A DNA stretch of 64,000 nt from Cardiocondyla obscurior (GCF_019399895.1 NC_091881.1:560501-624500), one strand, 5' to 3'. Shown: positions 1-15,846, numbered from the stretch's first letter. Numbers and translations are program-made. The notes: generated by a model from the letters alone, not told the origin.

Positions 1-2104
1 CTACCCTCGATCTCATCGATGACCCCGTCGTTGCGTTCTATCTTGGTTGGCGGAACGAATTTAATCCCTTTCGGATTTCTTAAAAAAAAAAAAAAAGGGG
101 GAGTTCGGGAAGACACGGACAAACGTATCGAATAACGATCGCGCGCAACGATGGGAATAGCGTGATGTAACGCGGAGCTTTTTATATTCTCGCGTACTTC
201 TTAATCGGCGCCGGCTGCCCCGCTTTCTAATTTCCTTTCCACCTTACGTTCGTTGAATTTATTTTCTCGCGGAGATTCCTTTGGCGCACATTTAACGGAC
301 TTCGCCCGCTGCAGTCGTTAATTGCGGGGGTCGCACTTAGTCGGCGTCATGCCACTTTTACGAACAAGCTTTTTGCGAGAGTACATAATCAACCTCTTTC
401 TCTCTTCTACTCTTCCGTCGATTTCCTTTGAGACTGCATTTCGGGGAGAATTCATTTTTGGAGAATTTCGCTGAGGTCAAAGAACGAGAAAGAGCCGGCT
501 GTTCGTAAACTCGAGCCATGCTGGCAACGATTCAAGTTCGGTACCGATATCTCGGCAACTGACTCGCGCGACCGATTACAAGATCGACGTTCCTCTGGCA
601 AGATGTCCAAGCCGAGTTACTCGATTCGAGTCAATCAGCTTTGCGGGATTGTAAGAAAACTGAAGACTTTACCAAGTTCTTATTTCACCGTAAGAGTTGT
701 GGAACACGCGCTGATAAGATCGTATTATTTTTCTTTCTATTTCTTAAATCAATACTTTATCGCTCCGCAGCGTGTTAAAAAAAAAAAAAAAAAAAAATTA
801 TTATATGCGTGTGATATTTTTTTCTGACTCAACATTTCTTGATTTATATAGAAAATTATTTAATATACTGGTATTAATTACCGCGCGATATAATATTTCA
901 CATTTCCGCTCGTATTTCGGTAACTTTCGCGTGCGGACCTGATACCAGGAACGGCTGGCAAGTCTGCACAGGGGAAAATTCGGTCTAAACAACAGGCTGA
1001 AATTAATACGACTGAACTTTGTCGTCTATCGCTAGCTCCACATAGATCACCCACCGCTCGAGTTTCATTCGTTGTCGGGAATTTCGTGAGCCACCGACGT
1101 GGCTTCGTTCCACTGTACTGCAAAGCCGGGGACACCGACGACGGCGAGATTAAATTGCGAAACATGCCTCTCGTTTGGCATTAATATCTTTCATGAGGCG
1201 CATTAATACCGTTTCGAAAACGTCACGTTCTCACCCCTGTGATTTTCGACCCCTCCGGCTCCGTTGACCATTAATCTTCGACCTCGTAAGACCGCGACGA
1301 TATGAGCGCCGTCTGAAGCTTACAATGCGCCAAAATGCTAACTTAAAACGACAGGGCGAAAGAAAGCGAGCTATTTACGTCTGCGGATGAAAAACACAGG
1401 TAACCGAGAACCGCGCGCGGGGCTGAGAAATATTGCGGCGTTTTTCATCGCGAGTTATTCGACGATCAGCGGGAATTAGACCGATCCGCGCGAATTGCTG
1501 CGACGCGGTTGCACGATGCGTCTCGACAAATAATTTGCATGTGACCGATTCGAAAAGAGGAAAAAAAAAAGTTGAGATTTGGTTTACGTCCGAGTGTGAT
1601 CGAATAATCCGTGTGAGTTTTGCGATAGTAACGTTTTAAAATATCGTTGAGCATTTCTCACCAGATGCATCTAATGGCAAATACGCGGTTCTATTAAAAA
1701 AAAAAAAAACCGGCATTCCGTTTTTCTGTTTAACAAAATAATTAGAATTTAAATCGTACATTTCTACAAATTTTTTTTCTTTATTTCTCGAAATGTGAAA
1801 AATTATTTTGTATTCGTCATTTTTTTAAACAACTGTTTCCTGTTCAGAGCGAGAAATCTCAATCTCGTTTTACGTATCATTAGGTTTTACATCATGTTAA
1901 TATTTCGCGATCGCATCACTATGTGGACCGCAAACAGGAATCTGCTCTTTCGAACGTATAAACTTTTCACGCGCGAACGCACGAAATCAGTCGTGTGAGA
2001 ATGAAACGTCTGACTGACACGCGATCGTGGTCGTGCGCGACCTCCGTTCCTCACAAAATCGGCTTCAAAAACCGCCTTTGGCGAATATATCGTGTACGTG
2101 CGAA

Positions 2105-2136
2105 CATCGACAGCTACATCGACAGCTACATCGACA
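2105..2136. repeat. 12-bp tandem repeat, about 2.7 copies
   Basis: CATCGACAGCTA occurs twice in tandem, followed by a partial third copy CATCGACA. It lies in noncoding sequence. Confidence 0.75.
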
Positions 2137-5100
2137 ATAGCCGCGAGTCATAATTTAAAAATACTTCGACCTACATATGTATTAAGAAAAAAAAAAAAAA
2201 AAACAATAAAAAAGATTTTATAAAGTATATATTAATGGCAATTTTTTTAAAGCTTTAAGATATTTTTCACATGCACAGCGACATAAATTATACTAAGAAG
2301 GGGTTAATATTGCTCGTGACGATAAAACTAAAACCGTTGTAGGGAACATACGTCTTCTCTGGTAGCCTACGTGAAACGTTTGCTAAAAAGGCTCGGGGAA
2401 AAAATTGCGAGACTCGAGAAGCATATTAAATCAAGAATAAGTTATCTTATCTTCTAACAAGAACGGAGTAAAGTCCATTTTCATCGGAATTAACTGCAAC
2501 TGCTCTATCTGCAACGTAATTCGAAATAAAACGCTTGCGAATACACGTTTCTCGCAATTATTAAAATTGTTTCGAATAAAATAACGCGTAAAAATTTATT
2601 GGCATTATTATTGAGTTGATTAATATAAATTGTCATATTATTTTTAATTTAGAAAATGCTAAGTGTTACGCTATGAATTGCATCCTCAGATAAATTGAAG
2701 GTGTTAATTTTAAATTGACTACCGATGTACGAAAATGTCTCCCCGAATTCGTTTGCGGTTTCGTGTATCTAAATGAATGCGAAATGTATCGCCCGCGCGT
2801 TTTAATCCAACCGCTTAACTTTCGCTCACCGTGGCGTTCGTGTGTAACACCACGTGTACGCGTTATATTAAACGTTGGCACAACGTGCATGTATGGCACG
2901 ATAAAGCCAAAGCGCAGTTTTGCAAGAAAAAGTCATACGCTCGCGCCGGCAATACTTGGCTAGCGGTGGAAACGGGCGAAGTAGAAAGAGAAGAAGATGA
3001 GAAAAGAGTGTATGAGACACACATTATTCCCTAGCCATATACACCCAGGATATGGCCGGCGCGAAGATGCGAGTATGATGTTACTGCAAAACGTAAATTG
3101 CCTCTACAGCGCGACGTAAAGTAATAGTTATAGGTTGTACAATTACATCTAATATTTCCTATATTTCTTATTAACACAAAACGATATATATGTATTTCGC
3201 AGTATCATAACGGCGATCGCTTAAAAAATATATTTTTTAAAAATAAAAAAATAAAAAATGTAACAGTTAATTTTTAAAGAATTACGGTCCCGTGAGCAGA
3301 ACTCATTTGTGGAATCTCGCTTTCAAAACATCGACGCACAATGACTTTGGAACACTCAGCATTTAATCGTACGTCACTATACGTAATATCACTGGTTCAA
3401 GTGACGATCATATCTCACGGGAAATCCGTGTCAACAACGAGAACTCGTCAGTAGAGACATTAAAGGGGACAAACGTTGTACAACCAAGGGACATATAGAG
3501 ACGAAATGTTCGTTCGAATATACATCCAGAAGGAAATTTTATTTTCATATCTGAAAAAAATAGATATAAATGCGTCCCTTGAGATGCAACTAAAAGGAAC
3601 TGTATTTCTACGGTGATAAGAATTACTTACGGAACGTGTGAAAAAAAAAAAGGGAAAAAAAACATTGCACGTATTACTGCGACAAGTGTAAAATAAGTAA
3701 AATTTAAAAATATCGATAACATTAATTTTTAATAGCGAGAAAATTAAGCTGATCTTCCCGGGACATATAACAAGGATTATAAAGTTCTCAGGAGTCAAAT
3801 ATAATCCTAAATGAAATCACCTTAAATTACGAAAAAGTTAGAGTTAATTCCGAAGTAGAACTCAAGTTTCGGAGAAACTTTTATTAAAGAATTCATTCCT
3901 GCAAATTATATGTCATCGGAAATCCCTCGATGTACTCTCGACTTCCAAGGATTAAATTAACAAATATCGTATTTTATAAATGCCGTGTGAAAAGTACGAG
4001 GATAAAATATCGACCTCGGATTCCTTCAACGATAAATTTAATCAACGCGATCGTTCGTCATGTAATCATCTCGCCTCAAGCTCGCCACCGCAGATGTTAC
4101 GACAGCGTTTCCCAGCCGGAAGTGCCGAAACTCGAACGCGTAATGCACTCCACCGCTCGGTACGCCGTGGAAAGAAAACGCGTTGCGGAAAGAGGATGAT
4201 GGGAGAGCGCAGGTAAGGAGGGAAATTTGCGAGAGCGCCGGCTAAGGGTGTAACCCGGTCGATAAACCGGGGTGGGTGCGGTCTTCCCTCATCCCCCTGA
4301 ACCGACAACTCCGACCCCGACCCTTGGTCCAGAACACCCCTGACCCCCTTGCTCCTCTCATCCGAGACGACGACCGAACGTCCCTACAGCTGCAGTCCTC
4401 GCGGCGGAATTCCTTGTTCTCTCAGCAACGTCAACCCTTTCTTCGACCTCCTCCACGACGTCAAACGATCCCTCTCTCTGTCTTCGTCGTACGAGTACTC
4501 GTATACTTGACTAAGATACGGCAACGCAAGACCTCCCGGAAAATTAAGTAAAATCCCAACAATTCTCTTGTTGTACCAAACGTTTAATTTTCAAAAGATT
4601 ATTAATCGACAATTTTTACCAAACGCGAAAAGAAATTCGTACAAATGTTTCTCGCCGCTTAGATTATTTACGAGTTTGGAATTATTTCGTGTTGCACCGT
4701 AATTTTAGAAAGAAGACGAACAAGTATTAAGTCGAGCCCTTCGAAGGAAGGAAACATTGGATATCGAAACTTGATTCAGAGAATGAATAAAAGTTGGAAC
4801 TTAACGTTTATTAAATTCATGCAACCGAATGTGCCGACAGAAACGCACCTGCGACGAAACGCATACAAGTGCGATATGAGAGTACATTTCCCGCGGGATA
4901 GATCGAATAATATAAGCTTCCTCTTGGTTCACGAGGTCAAACGGCAATCGACAGACCGAGGATGCGTGAGTAGTTCGAGTGGAGGGTTGTTTTTTCCTAC
5001 TTCCGTCTCTTACTATCACGTCGAATCGCATTTCCTGGAATACTCGCGGGGATTATACATACCGAACGCCTCAGGAAATTGTATGAAAATTGTATAAAGT

Positions 5101-8100
5101 GCTTGTTGAATATTTTTCAATATTTTCAAAATTGATTTTTACCATTTTAAACGTTGGAAAATATTAACACGTCGTAAAAAGTTACAATCAACGAATCATC
5201 GCGATCTCGTTGTATCATTAGCGTAAAATCGTCTTCGATATATTGGTTCTTTCTCACTTTGAATCAGTTCTGCGTAACGGAGAAAGTGTAATTCGCCTCG
5301 CGTACGTTGAAAAATAAACGAGTACAGCACGACGGAGAATTCGCGAGCGAGTTCGGGAAGGCGCGGACCTCAGGAGGGAAACTTCGGTGTGGAACTTTAC
5401 CTCGATTCGACGTCATCGACTCGCCATAATTTCGTGGTTCGTAGAATTTCGCATGGCTGTCGTAAGGGTTTACTCAAGGGAAAGTTCGTCTGAAGCAAAC
5501 TCCCCGGCATCGCTTATCGATCCTCCTAGCGTTTCCTTTGTTCGCGTTTAAATTGAAGAAATTCAGCCAATGTATTGTACGAAATGACCCAGTAATTAAC
5601 GTAACGGTAATTGCCTAGATCGCTCTTTATTGTCTTAGGCAGGAGATATTAACTTGAAATAATCGAGTTCAAGGCAGTTTTTGCAAGTGTATTAAGCAGC
5701 TTTTAACGGCAAGCGCAATTACACTCCTTTGAATTGTAGTCAGAAGGATGATCTAAAAAGACAGTCGCTAGATCTTGCTAATAATCGTAGCTGTCGGTGC
5801 AACTGACTCGTAAAATAACTCCTCTATTTACGGAATAATTATCGATCCCCTTTTAAAACTTAATTCGCTATTAAAATGCGCTGTTAGTCAATATTTTCAC
5901 AGCCTCGTTCATATTTAACTTTCAGGATTTTAATCAATATCATAAACAGAAAGCGATATCTTTACATCTGGCGTAAAAGTATATAATTTAAATTTCTTTT
6001 ACGGAAAAAATCTTTTCTCAGGGAAAGAACCGACGTAAAGCGTGCGAAATTTATGTACCAAAAACAAATCATGGATATTAGCTTAATATAACAAAGTTAA
6101 AACAAAGTTCCTATAAAAACTCTCAACACGCTATTTGCTGCAAATTTCACATAAATTTAACTACCTGGGGAAATTAAAAGTTGAAATGTAAAAAGATTAA
6201 GACCTTGGCTATTAACTCGATCGCGAGTTTGAAAAATTTCACCGTGATTGTAATAAACAGATTGCGAAGCCGCGTTATTAGGTTTCTATATTCAATGGAC
6301 GATTTATCAACTGTGCGATAATTCGATGCAAAAGTGATATCTCACGTTCGTTAAATGAGAAGATAATCGAAAATGCGAAATTAATTACTGTAAACAAGAA
6401 ATTTGCTAAAAGACACTTTGCGAGGATCGTTTCGATAAAATTATTCGTCCGGAAACGTTAACGGAAAATTTAACCGGCACGCCGGCGGTTGATAGTCAAC
6501 GCTATTTTCATGCCAAAAGTTTTAATTAATTGTAAGGTTTGAAGAGAGTGCAATCCGCGAAAGTTAACGAATTTCGTGAGATGTCTTCCGAGCCCCGCAA
6601 GCGTACGTGAAGTTTGGAAATGAAATAGACGAAATTGAGAAAATGTGGAATACTGATGACTGAATCCGAAAGGAAATTCATTTGAAGGTATCACGGCTTT
6701 CGCGAACCGCTTTTCAGCCCTATAGAAACAAAGTTCGTCACAGCACGATGCGAATAGCTATCTAAAAGTTAATTAATAAGTTAATCTTTGTACTCTTTTC
6801 TTTTTTTTTTTCTGTCTAAAAATTTTGTCACAAAAATATTCTAACATGTCGTAATTACGTCATTTTACGCGCAGATCTTTAAGTTTGGAGTAAATCTTTC
6901 TCGCGGAAATTTTAATGAGATATGCCAGCCATTCAATTTTCCATATTAAACGCTATTCAAGATAAAATCAAGTTAATTAAGTGGATCTAGTAAAGCAAAT
7001 GTATATATTATTTAAAATTAATTCTATATTAAACTTCCAACTACCTAACATGAAAAAAAAAATTTACTATGGCACATGTCACAAGAAGTGATAAAAACAT
7101 AATAAAAAAGATTTTTTTTTTAATACAGCAATATTGAAAATAAAATGCCACTAAAATAAAATCGGCAGACTCGTATGTTTTCGTTTTTAGATTTGCCAAT
7201 TAAAAAGAATGCAAAATTAATTTTAACGCGATGCAATTGTTAAATTACAGAGCGTGATGTAGATTTTACTGTCAAGCGCACATTTCGACGGTCTCTGAGA
7301 ATGCTTCACGCGCCGGTAAAATTTATTTCGCAACAGATTTTTTTACATGCGACACGAGTGTTTTTTCACAAAAATTGAAATCTCGTATCTTGCGAGAGCT
7401 AGCTGCACAAATATTGATACCGATGTTTGCATGAGCGAAGCAGTACCGATTCGAGGCGCGTTTTATCCGAGGCACGTTTCACAGCAGGGTAAGTGGAACA
7501 GACATGCGAATGGTAAGCCCGGCCCAGTCTTTACTGAGGAAGGAACGGAGTTTCTGCGAGCGCCAACGTCGATATCGCAGCTCGCTGCTTGCCGCCCGTG
7601 GTTACAAAGCCCTCCCGACACGTCATTCAAGCTTATCGGCATTTCTTTATTTTATCTTCAAAAAGCTTTGTAATTCACGCGAAAGATAGTCCACGTTCCG
7701 CTTATCAAGTTTTTGAAATTTTATTAATTAACGATAAGCGACCGTGGAAAGACATCGAGGACTTTAATCCGCGTTCATCTACAAGCGCTTCTTGCACACG
7801 ACAAATTTTATTTCAAAGACAGTACGAACGTTAAAAAAAAAAAAAAATTGATGCGGTATGATATTTCTCTATTCGTCCTAATTACAGATAACACCGAATC
7901 CCTCGTGAACGTGACTCATAAAAATTTGACAAGTTTTCACATTATCGATGATGTTAATGTACAACGTAATTAAAAATCAATGCGTAAGCTTTAATGCGTC
8001 CGATGCACGTTATAAATACATCGTGTTTGCATGACCTTTCGATTAGTCGATGAGCTGCTGTAATCGCTTAACGTGTAATCGCGAAAATCAGGTTAGCGAC

Positions 8101-9369
8101 TATATAATATTGTGGACGTCACGTCATTAAATTGTGGACGGCATATTGCATCCATTACTGTAATGTAGCGTGCATTTCAAACGCATATTGTGCACATTAA
8201 AATGCTCTACATTTCATTAGTATCTACCGATGCTTTCAGAATCTTCAATGAGTCCGTCAATATTTATTATTTCAGGTCAGTTATACTTACGGATTAATCA
8301 TACTGTCACGCTACTTGATGCCGCATAAACATACGACGCTTCCATCACGAGTAATTTAACGAATAATTAAAATATCGTGTAATACATTAAATTAAAATTG
8401 GTATACGCCATTATCAAAATATGGTCTTTGTGCGAAAGTTATTGAATATCAAGTAGTTAAATAAAAATTAAATAAAAAATAATTTTAATTTTATTTTATT
8501 AAAAAAAAAAAAAGAACTTTTTAGAAATAAAAATTTTTTTCTTTAAGTTATCGACAGTTCGCAAGAAAAGTCGGGATTTAAAAAGATCACAGGAGAAACT
8601 AAATTAATTAGAAAGCTTATCGATATAAAGTAGCTCCAATATAACTCGTTCCTTGATTGCAATATTTTTCATGTTTCCCGTCGATATTTTAACAAAATTG
8701 ACTGCCTTCCTGGCTCGGATTTAACACACGTCTGACTCCATCTCGTTCTCTGCGGTTCGGATAGGTGCATCACCCACTATCTTTATCCACGAGAAAATCG
8801 ACAATAAATCTTCGGCATATCTCGCGCTACGTTGATTCGCCGTGGTATTGGTTTTATCCGACGTTAACGTGTTTTATTTCGTCCATTTCTTAAAAAACTT
8901 TTTATTGAATTTTATATTCACATTTTTAGCTATATTACTTTGATAAGAAGGAAAGAAGTGTGGGTACACCGATACCGATTAAAAATTTAAATCGCTAACT
9001 TCATCTAAATTGTATTAAGAATCAGTTTACCGCGCGTATCGTATTAATTGCGCCGAAAGTAGTTTCTGAGTTTCATTTCGTGTTGCAAATTTGTAATACA
9101 CAATGCCGGCTGTAGGTTTGAAATTACGTAGAACCGCTCTAGACCCAAATAAACGAACTTTTCGAACTCAAACTTTAAGTTGTAATTAAAATATGTCGCG
9201 CAATAAGAGCCGTATCATTTCGCACACGTGGAAATACTCACTGCAGTGTGCCAACACGGTTTTCCGCATTGTGTAGTCAACGAGGATGGCACTTTTATCA
9301 AATTTACGACGACCCGAAGAGGTGCATCGCGCGAGATGCACTGAAGGGAGTTCGTATTTCTAAACTACA

Positions 9370-9370
<1 letters not shown>

Positions 9371-9420
<50 letters not shown>
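9371..9420. repeat. (TA)n microsatellite
   Basis: About 24 uninterrupted TA units followed by a short TATG run. The open frames that read as alternating Tyr/Ile across it on both strands are artefacts of the repeat. Confidence 0.95.
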
Positions 9421-9428
<8 letters not shown>

Positions 9429-10971
9429 CCTTTCATAGAAAGCAATGGAAGTAGAGGTCGCGAACGGGAAAGAAGCTGGCTCCCTTTGGGGATTCGAACG
9501 GAACGAAACGAAACTGAGCAACCTGAAAGAACAGCCAACTTGCTGCTCGGGAGTTCTAAGCACGTAGCTCGGCGCTTGGATGAGAGAGCAGAAGAGTAGG
9601 AAGCTTACGAGACGACGGAAAGGCCCTTCGAGCCCCAGGTACCAGCCTTCCTTTTGTCTTCATTCGTCCTCCTTTCTTTCCGCCTTCCCATCCGCGCCGG
9701 CTATACGTTACGTCGTTTCCTTCTGTTCCACGTAAAAATTCTCTTAAGCCGCTTTCGATTGCGGCTTCGCCCGGTCTTTTTTTCTCGCATACTGGCGCGC
9801 ACCAGGTATACTTAAAATAATAAATTTCAAGCCGAGCTTAAGATGCCAGGCTCCGTTTAGTATACCTTTTCGCGGAATAATTCTTAGCTACGGTAAGATA
9901 CAAAGTTCAGAATAACGAAAGAAATAAACTCCGCAGGACGTAACACAATTCTGAAAGCCATTTAAAATCTCTTCGGTAGCTGGGGGCCCAAGCTGGTTCG
10001 AGCTCGTTTTCATCTTATACTATCTCGCGTGTGCTAAATCTTCATATACCGCGTCACGCTCCGTACGAAGTTAAAAGGATTGAAAACTGAAACTCAGCGG
10101 CAACATCAGCGCGCCCGAATAAAAGCAATATCTGCAAAGTGCCGCGATGAAAGAGGCGCGAAAGCAACGGCGAGGTACTAGGGCGAAAAACGAAGACGAA
10201 AAGAGAATGAGAAGGAAAGGGTGAGAGAAAGACTTCGATTCATATCGCGGGAAAGAAGTAGAATGATCGTCGATTAGATCGACCGGCGCGATGCCGCGGT
10301 CGGGTCTCAATTATTCAGACACTTCTTCAAGACGACAGTCTCGCGGCCTTCTTACGGTCCTCATCGGGCACGATGACGTGACGTCCGTTATTTCTTTATC
10401 TCCCGGTACTTTCGCCGGGGAAAAAAGACGCTTTTGAGACGACCACCTCGCATGCTGCACTCGCGGTAGCGTTGCAAAGTGACGCGGCGAACAAATGGGG
10501 AAATCGCGTTGCCCTGATAATGCCTTTGAAACCGTTGGACAATTGTTTCTCTCGTAACCCGTATTTTCCTCCCCCCCCCCTTTTCTCTATCTCTCTACTT
10601 TTTCCTCTCTTTTTCAATTTACCGAACAACTGTCGCGAAATGCTTTTTCCATCGAACTCCCTCGCAGCGTGTCGATTTATTTCGCGCGGTGATTACACAC
10701 GTCTCTTAAAGCGACTCCAGTTGTATCGAATCCTTTCACGGCATTGAAACGCTGCCCGCAAACACGAACTTAGACGACTACGACGACGACTTTCTTGGAA
10801 ATTGACGAGATGCGCAGCACGAATTTAATTATCAGCTTTGAAATTGAGGTTGCTCCGTTCTTCCTGACGGTGTTGCAATTAATTTATTCTCTTTCGTTTC
10901 CCGCTAATACAGCTCGCCTTTTATGCGCGACACTTCGCTATGTGTAATTAAACCGCGTACGTATTAAAGAT

Positions 10972-11004
10972 AAAAAAATAAAATAAAATAAAGTAAAATA
11001 AAAT
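10972..11004. repeat. (AAAAT)n-type short tandem repeat
   Basis: AAAATAAAAT-like units with one G interruption. A second, shorter tract of the same type lies at about 11913-11931. Confidence 0.7.
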
Positions 11005-14000
11005 TAATGTTTTCAAGAAAAATTATAAAATTAAATCAGTCCTTTTTTAGATTTGTTAACAATATTATACGGATAAAAAATATTATACGCAGACCGTGAT
11101 AATTTTTTCTCTCGATCTTAATTTTACGTACTTACGACATCGGGACAAGTTAGTGACATTTGTAACGCAAAACCGCCGACACTTTTAGCAACATCGAGCG
11201 GCGAAAGCGCAATCAAGAGATGTAGGTTGTACGTATGTACGTAGAAACGGAAGCGTCGGGAAATTTTCCGCTGGTTAGGCGCGAAGAGACTACACCACGC
11301 CGGGCGTCTCGTGTAACCCCTGTGGCACTCAGGCCTGTTAAAACATTTACGGCACGGACGCTCACGCCATTGCATTTTCCATCAGGTGGCGAGCGAGAAG
11401 CACGCGGATAGATTAACTTCAACGAAGCCTCCGAGGCATCGGTTGAATTAGGGGTCCCGGTTCCGCGCGGCGAACGCAATTTATCCGCAAGGATCGGAAC
11501 GCGGCGGCGAACGGCCGCCGCAATTAGGTCACCGACGTGGGTCACGGCGGAGGAGATCAATTTAAAGGCCGTCTGCATGCCGCCGGCTTGGATGAACGCT
11601 TCGCCAGGAGATGACTTTCAAGGTAAAACGTGCATCGCCTCGAACTTAATTCGCCGAACTTAATCCCGTGCTCGATATAGCGGCCATCGATCGCGCGCAC
11701 ATATATTTCGCAGAGCAGAATCGCCGATAAGAGAACACGTATATAGACCCCTTGAGAAATATAAAATCAATTATATTCCCCGATGGAATTATCAAATTTT
11801 TTTTTTTTTCTTTCTTTCTTTTTTTGCTGCCTCGCCGACTGAATATTGGATATTTCAGTAATTAAGTAAGCCAACAATTAAAATTCCATTTAAGCAAGTC
11901 CACCTTAAATAAAAAAAATAAAATAAAATAAATCCCCCTTTAATTAAAATGATAGCCTTTTGTGTTTAATTCATGAGCAGTTGGTCTCCCGTGATTTATA
12001 ACTCGAGTGATGATTAGCATTTTTCATTATCACCAGCGACGATCTCGCGCTCAACGTGAACGCCTATGAATCCCACCCAGGGACAATTATTTTAATAAAC
12101 ATTTATTTATAAGAACAAATAAAGAAGTCTAACGGAAAGTTGGACTTATGTAAATGTGCTTATGCATACACAAAATCCTCGCGCAATCCTATTACCGTTT
12201 AACTTATATTGCCGTTACGCTTGTGAATGGCAAAGGACCGGAGGAGCGTAAACAAGGAAACAAATAAGAGCAATTCCAATATCATGCACTTGCAATAGGA
12301 TGCTTCTTTCAAAGCTTTCTTAGAGTTTATCGAGAGCGGTGTTTCTTAAGAAAATATTTTACTGCAGGATATTTAAATGATTTAAATGCATCTTCTTGTC
12401 CGCCAGATCGATTTTAAATATACCTTAAAATACACGCCGACGTGTATCTCTTTTTTTCATAAGCACTCCAGAAACGGAGTTTATTAAACCAAGATGGACA
12501 GACTAATTCATAAATCATAAAATTAGTCATTTAATTATCTCTAAAGGTCGAAACATCCCGGGGTCTTATCGTAATTAGGTCACTAGCGCACGTTTCGAGA
12601 GCCTATTTAAAGATATGTCCACGATTCCGTATCATAAAACCATATGGTCCATTACGTAACCCTACCGATATCTTTTAAATCGCTATAGCAATTTACAATT
12701 ACCGCGGCATATTTTTCGCACTTGTTTCTACTTTCGGAATCGTCACTTTCTTAAAGTAAGTATTTCGCTGATAAAAACAGCTGTTAAAAATCTAAATAAT
12801 TGCGAAGATATAAATAAAGCTTTCATAATTAAATCGCAAGACACAGACACGTAAAATAATAAAAAGGACACGAGACTGACGAACGTTCTAAAATTGTATA
12901 TTGCATAAAAATATTACAACGCAAGAAAATACGCAGTGGCGTTATGTTTCATTGATTAGAATCGTATTTTTAATTTCTTTACAGCGCGACATTTAAGCGT
13001 GTAGCCTATTAACGAGTCTATTATACTTGCAATATTGGGAGGAATATGTTTGGAGATATTCCACATTCTACCTCTCAAAATCCGTGGTTTAATTGTCTCG
13101 GAAGATCGAATCGCGGTGGCAGTTCCTACCGCAATTAGGTCATCGCCAAACCCACAGTTGAAAATCAATCAAACGATAACTACGACATCGAATACGACAA
13201 ACGATCACTCACAATTGGCATAGAAAGCATTCCCGTCGTCTGCAGCGCCCGAATTTTATCAACCACTTGCTAGTTACATCGCGAATGTAAAATAAAAAAA
13301 AAAAAAAAAAAGAATAATAATAAATATTTTTCATTGCGTGTATCATACAAGCTTTGCAATTTTCATGAAATAGAAAGAAAACATTTTAACTAAAATTGCG
13401 CGAAAAAACAATATGAATATGAATACTGGAATAATTGACGAATGTTCCTAATCGAAATTATTATTATTACGATTTTAAAACTGATCGGTTAATGACAGAG
13501 ATTTCAACAGCAATTAAAATTTTTCACGTCTATCATCGATACAACTTATTATTATGAAACGTTAGCTAATTAACCTTACGCGAATCATAATGTATCCCCG
13601 CGAAGTAAATGTATTATTTACGCGATCTCAAAAGTTTCGCGGCAAGTTCGGTCTTGCGGAAAGCAACGTCGAAATTAATCTTGCGAGGCGAAGATAGGCT
13701 TAAATGTTGGCGAACTATACACCACGTCCGTGCTTCCCTGTTATTTGCTTCTGAATTATTGCTGAGAAAACTGTATCGGAAAAGAAAGAATATATGCAAG
13801 GAGATTTATGTCGATGTGTCGAGTATCTAATTGGATCGTTACGGCGGAACTTTTGCTGAAACGTGTCGTGAACTAAGCTAAATAGAGAGATATTTCGCGA
13901 CTGACGATAATGACACCGTTATTGCGATTAAAAAATATAAATGTCCATTATATTGATTATATGTATTTATATTGTACACCGAAAAGTAGATATGAGGTTT

Positions 14001-15825
14001 TCTGCGGCGACAGGGAGCTACCGTACGTAATTCTAGGCGATAGAGGCAAGGAATGAGAGAACGCGCGAAAATCAGTCATCGGCAACCGGCCGGCGCGGTA
14101 CATATATGCTGCACATGTGAAAATCGACGCATACGACTTTAAAGTTACGTTCGCTAAATGCTGTCGGTGCAGCAAGCGCCGTATCTGCCTGCCAATGTAC
14201 ATATTTATCACATTAATTGACGAGGATAAATATTTTATTAAATTATTTACTGACATAAGCTAATAATTTGCAATATTAATTTAACTAATTACCGAGAACG
14301 CAAGAAATACGTTCGAGTTATTTAATATAAAAACAATGGTCTTTTTATGTTATTTATAAAATACAGACGATTAAAGTAAAGATTTTTTTTTTATCAATCC
14401 GCGACTTTAGGATTGTTAGAAAGATTCTCGACGATTTTTATATTTCGCGGACACGAAGTAAAATAATACGATAACTATCGGGATCAAAACACATTTTCCG
14501 TAACTGGGTCAACGTGATGGTAAACTATAAACGGCTGTTCGTGTAGCAGAAAGTGCATCTCTATATCCGCATTACCGTTGTCGTAAAATAACCACATGAG
14601 ACAATTTATTCATTGCACACATACCCTGAGGCCTACATCATCAATTTATAAGATCCCTTCTTCCTAAGGGAAATGTAAGCATCTCTGATATATCCGTAGG
14701 TACTCTTGGAGATGAATAACATTGTACATTTACGAAATATTATACAATGCTGAACAATCACTCGCTTATCGTAATCGTGTGTACTCGTCCCGTTTTCGAC
14801 TCGTTCACCGATTTATGCGTTTATATATCGTCAATAATTTCGTAACGAGAGATTTTTATTCAATCGTAATAACGATCTTTACGCGAGGTAAATCGATATT
14901 CGTGGGATGAGAAGAAAAATGCGAACCGATACGGCTCTTGAAAGTTAGCATGAAAACGTACAATAAGCAGGTCACGATATTGCAAAATAGCGTAGGAAAT
15001 TTCCGTACTACGAGCACGCTCGTCGTGTGCTCGCATCATTATCGTGAAGTAAGACATTATTTGCTCGTTAAACTCTTTCACGATGGCTGGCCTACGTCTC
15101 GTCTCTACGCCAGCACCGTACGCAAAAATATATATGAGGACCATTACGTGTATTAAATTTTTCAACAGTATCGCGAATAAAAAAATGACACGTAAAACAA
15201 TGATATTTTAAAACGGCAAATAAAAGAGAAAATAAAAAAATCATATTTTAACGTAGAAACGTAGTAACGCGAACGCGTAAATCGATGCAAAATTTAAATT
15301 GACAAGCAGCGCTGCGTCATATGGGTGTTGTTGAAAAACCCATTTCCTGAACGAAATTAACACGTGTGACGCGTCGCAGGGGTACGCGAGAATATGACGC
15401 TTCGAGCGGAAAGGTATAATAATCGCGAAACAAAATTTAGCAAATTTCCTTGCTTTACTTTTCGGTGAAATGTACTAATTAGCATCGCGACCGACTGGGA
15501 CATCGTTAATTGCATCAGCGAAAATTAACGAAGGCGTACCGCAATTGAATCGGCGCTCATAGAACATGAATACCGAGAACAGAACGAAAAGTACGAGGCT
15601 ACCTATTTCAACTCTTTCATAAAACAATGCAAATTTCTGTCCTTCACATTATCTTATTTTCGCGAGGACAGCTAGACGGGTCCCAGGCAAATGTTTCAGC
15701 CCTTTTTACGGTGAAGTGGACAGCAGTCCTTAAAATATCGCGAAACTTGGTGAGAGCGGTACTCGCGACATGCCACATGCTGTTTAGGAAAGGAGCACTT
15801 GGCCGTGATATCTTTATGCGCGAAA

Positions 15826-15846
15826 AGAGAGAGAGAGAGAGAGAAA
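15826..15846. repeat. (GA)n microsatellite
   Basis: About nine GA units followed by AAAGGAAAA. No gene was seen around it. Confidence 0.8.

Noticed and set aside
7347..7673. Plus-strand frame ending near CAGG|GTAAGT at about 7490
   Set aside because: A good donor-like sequence, but no convincing acceptor or start and no recognisable protein.
9481..9500. GGGATTCGAACG, resembling an inverted tRNA B box
   Set aside because: No matching A box or foldable arms at tRNA distance.
9248..9563. Open frames on both strands with Tyr/Ile repeats
   Set aside because: They are translations of the (TA)n microsatellite and have no start or splice context.
10396..10629. Minus-strand frame resembling MFGKLKKRGK, similar in style to the short leader exon
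   Set aside because: It starts with TTG rather than ATG, runs through a poly-G/C tract, and shows no donor in phase; similarity to the 24.2-kb leader is superficial.
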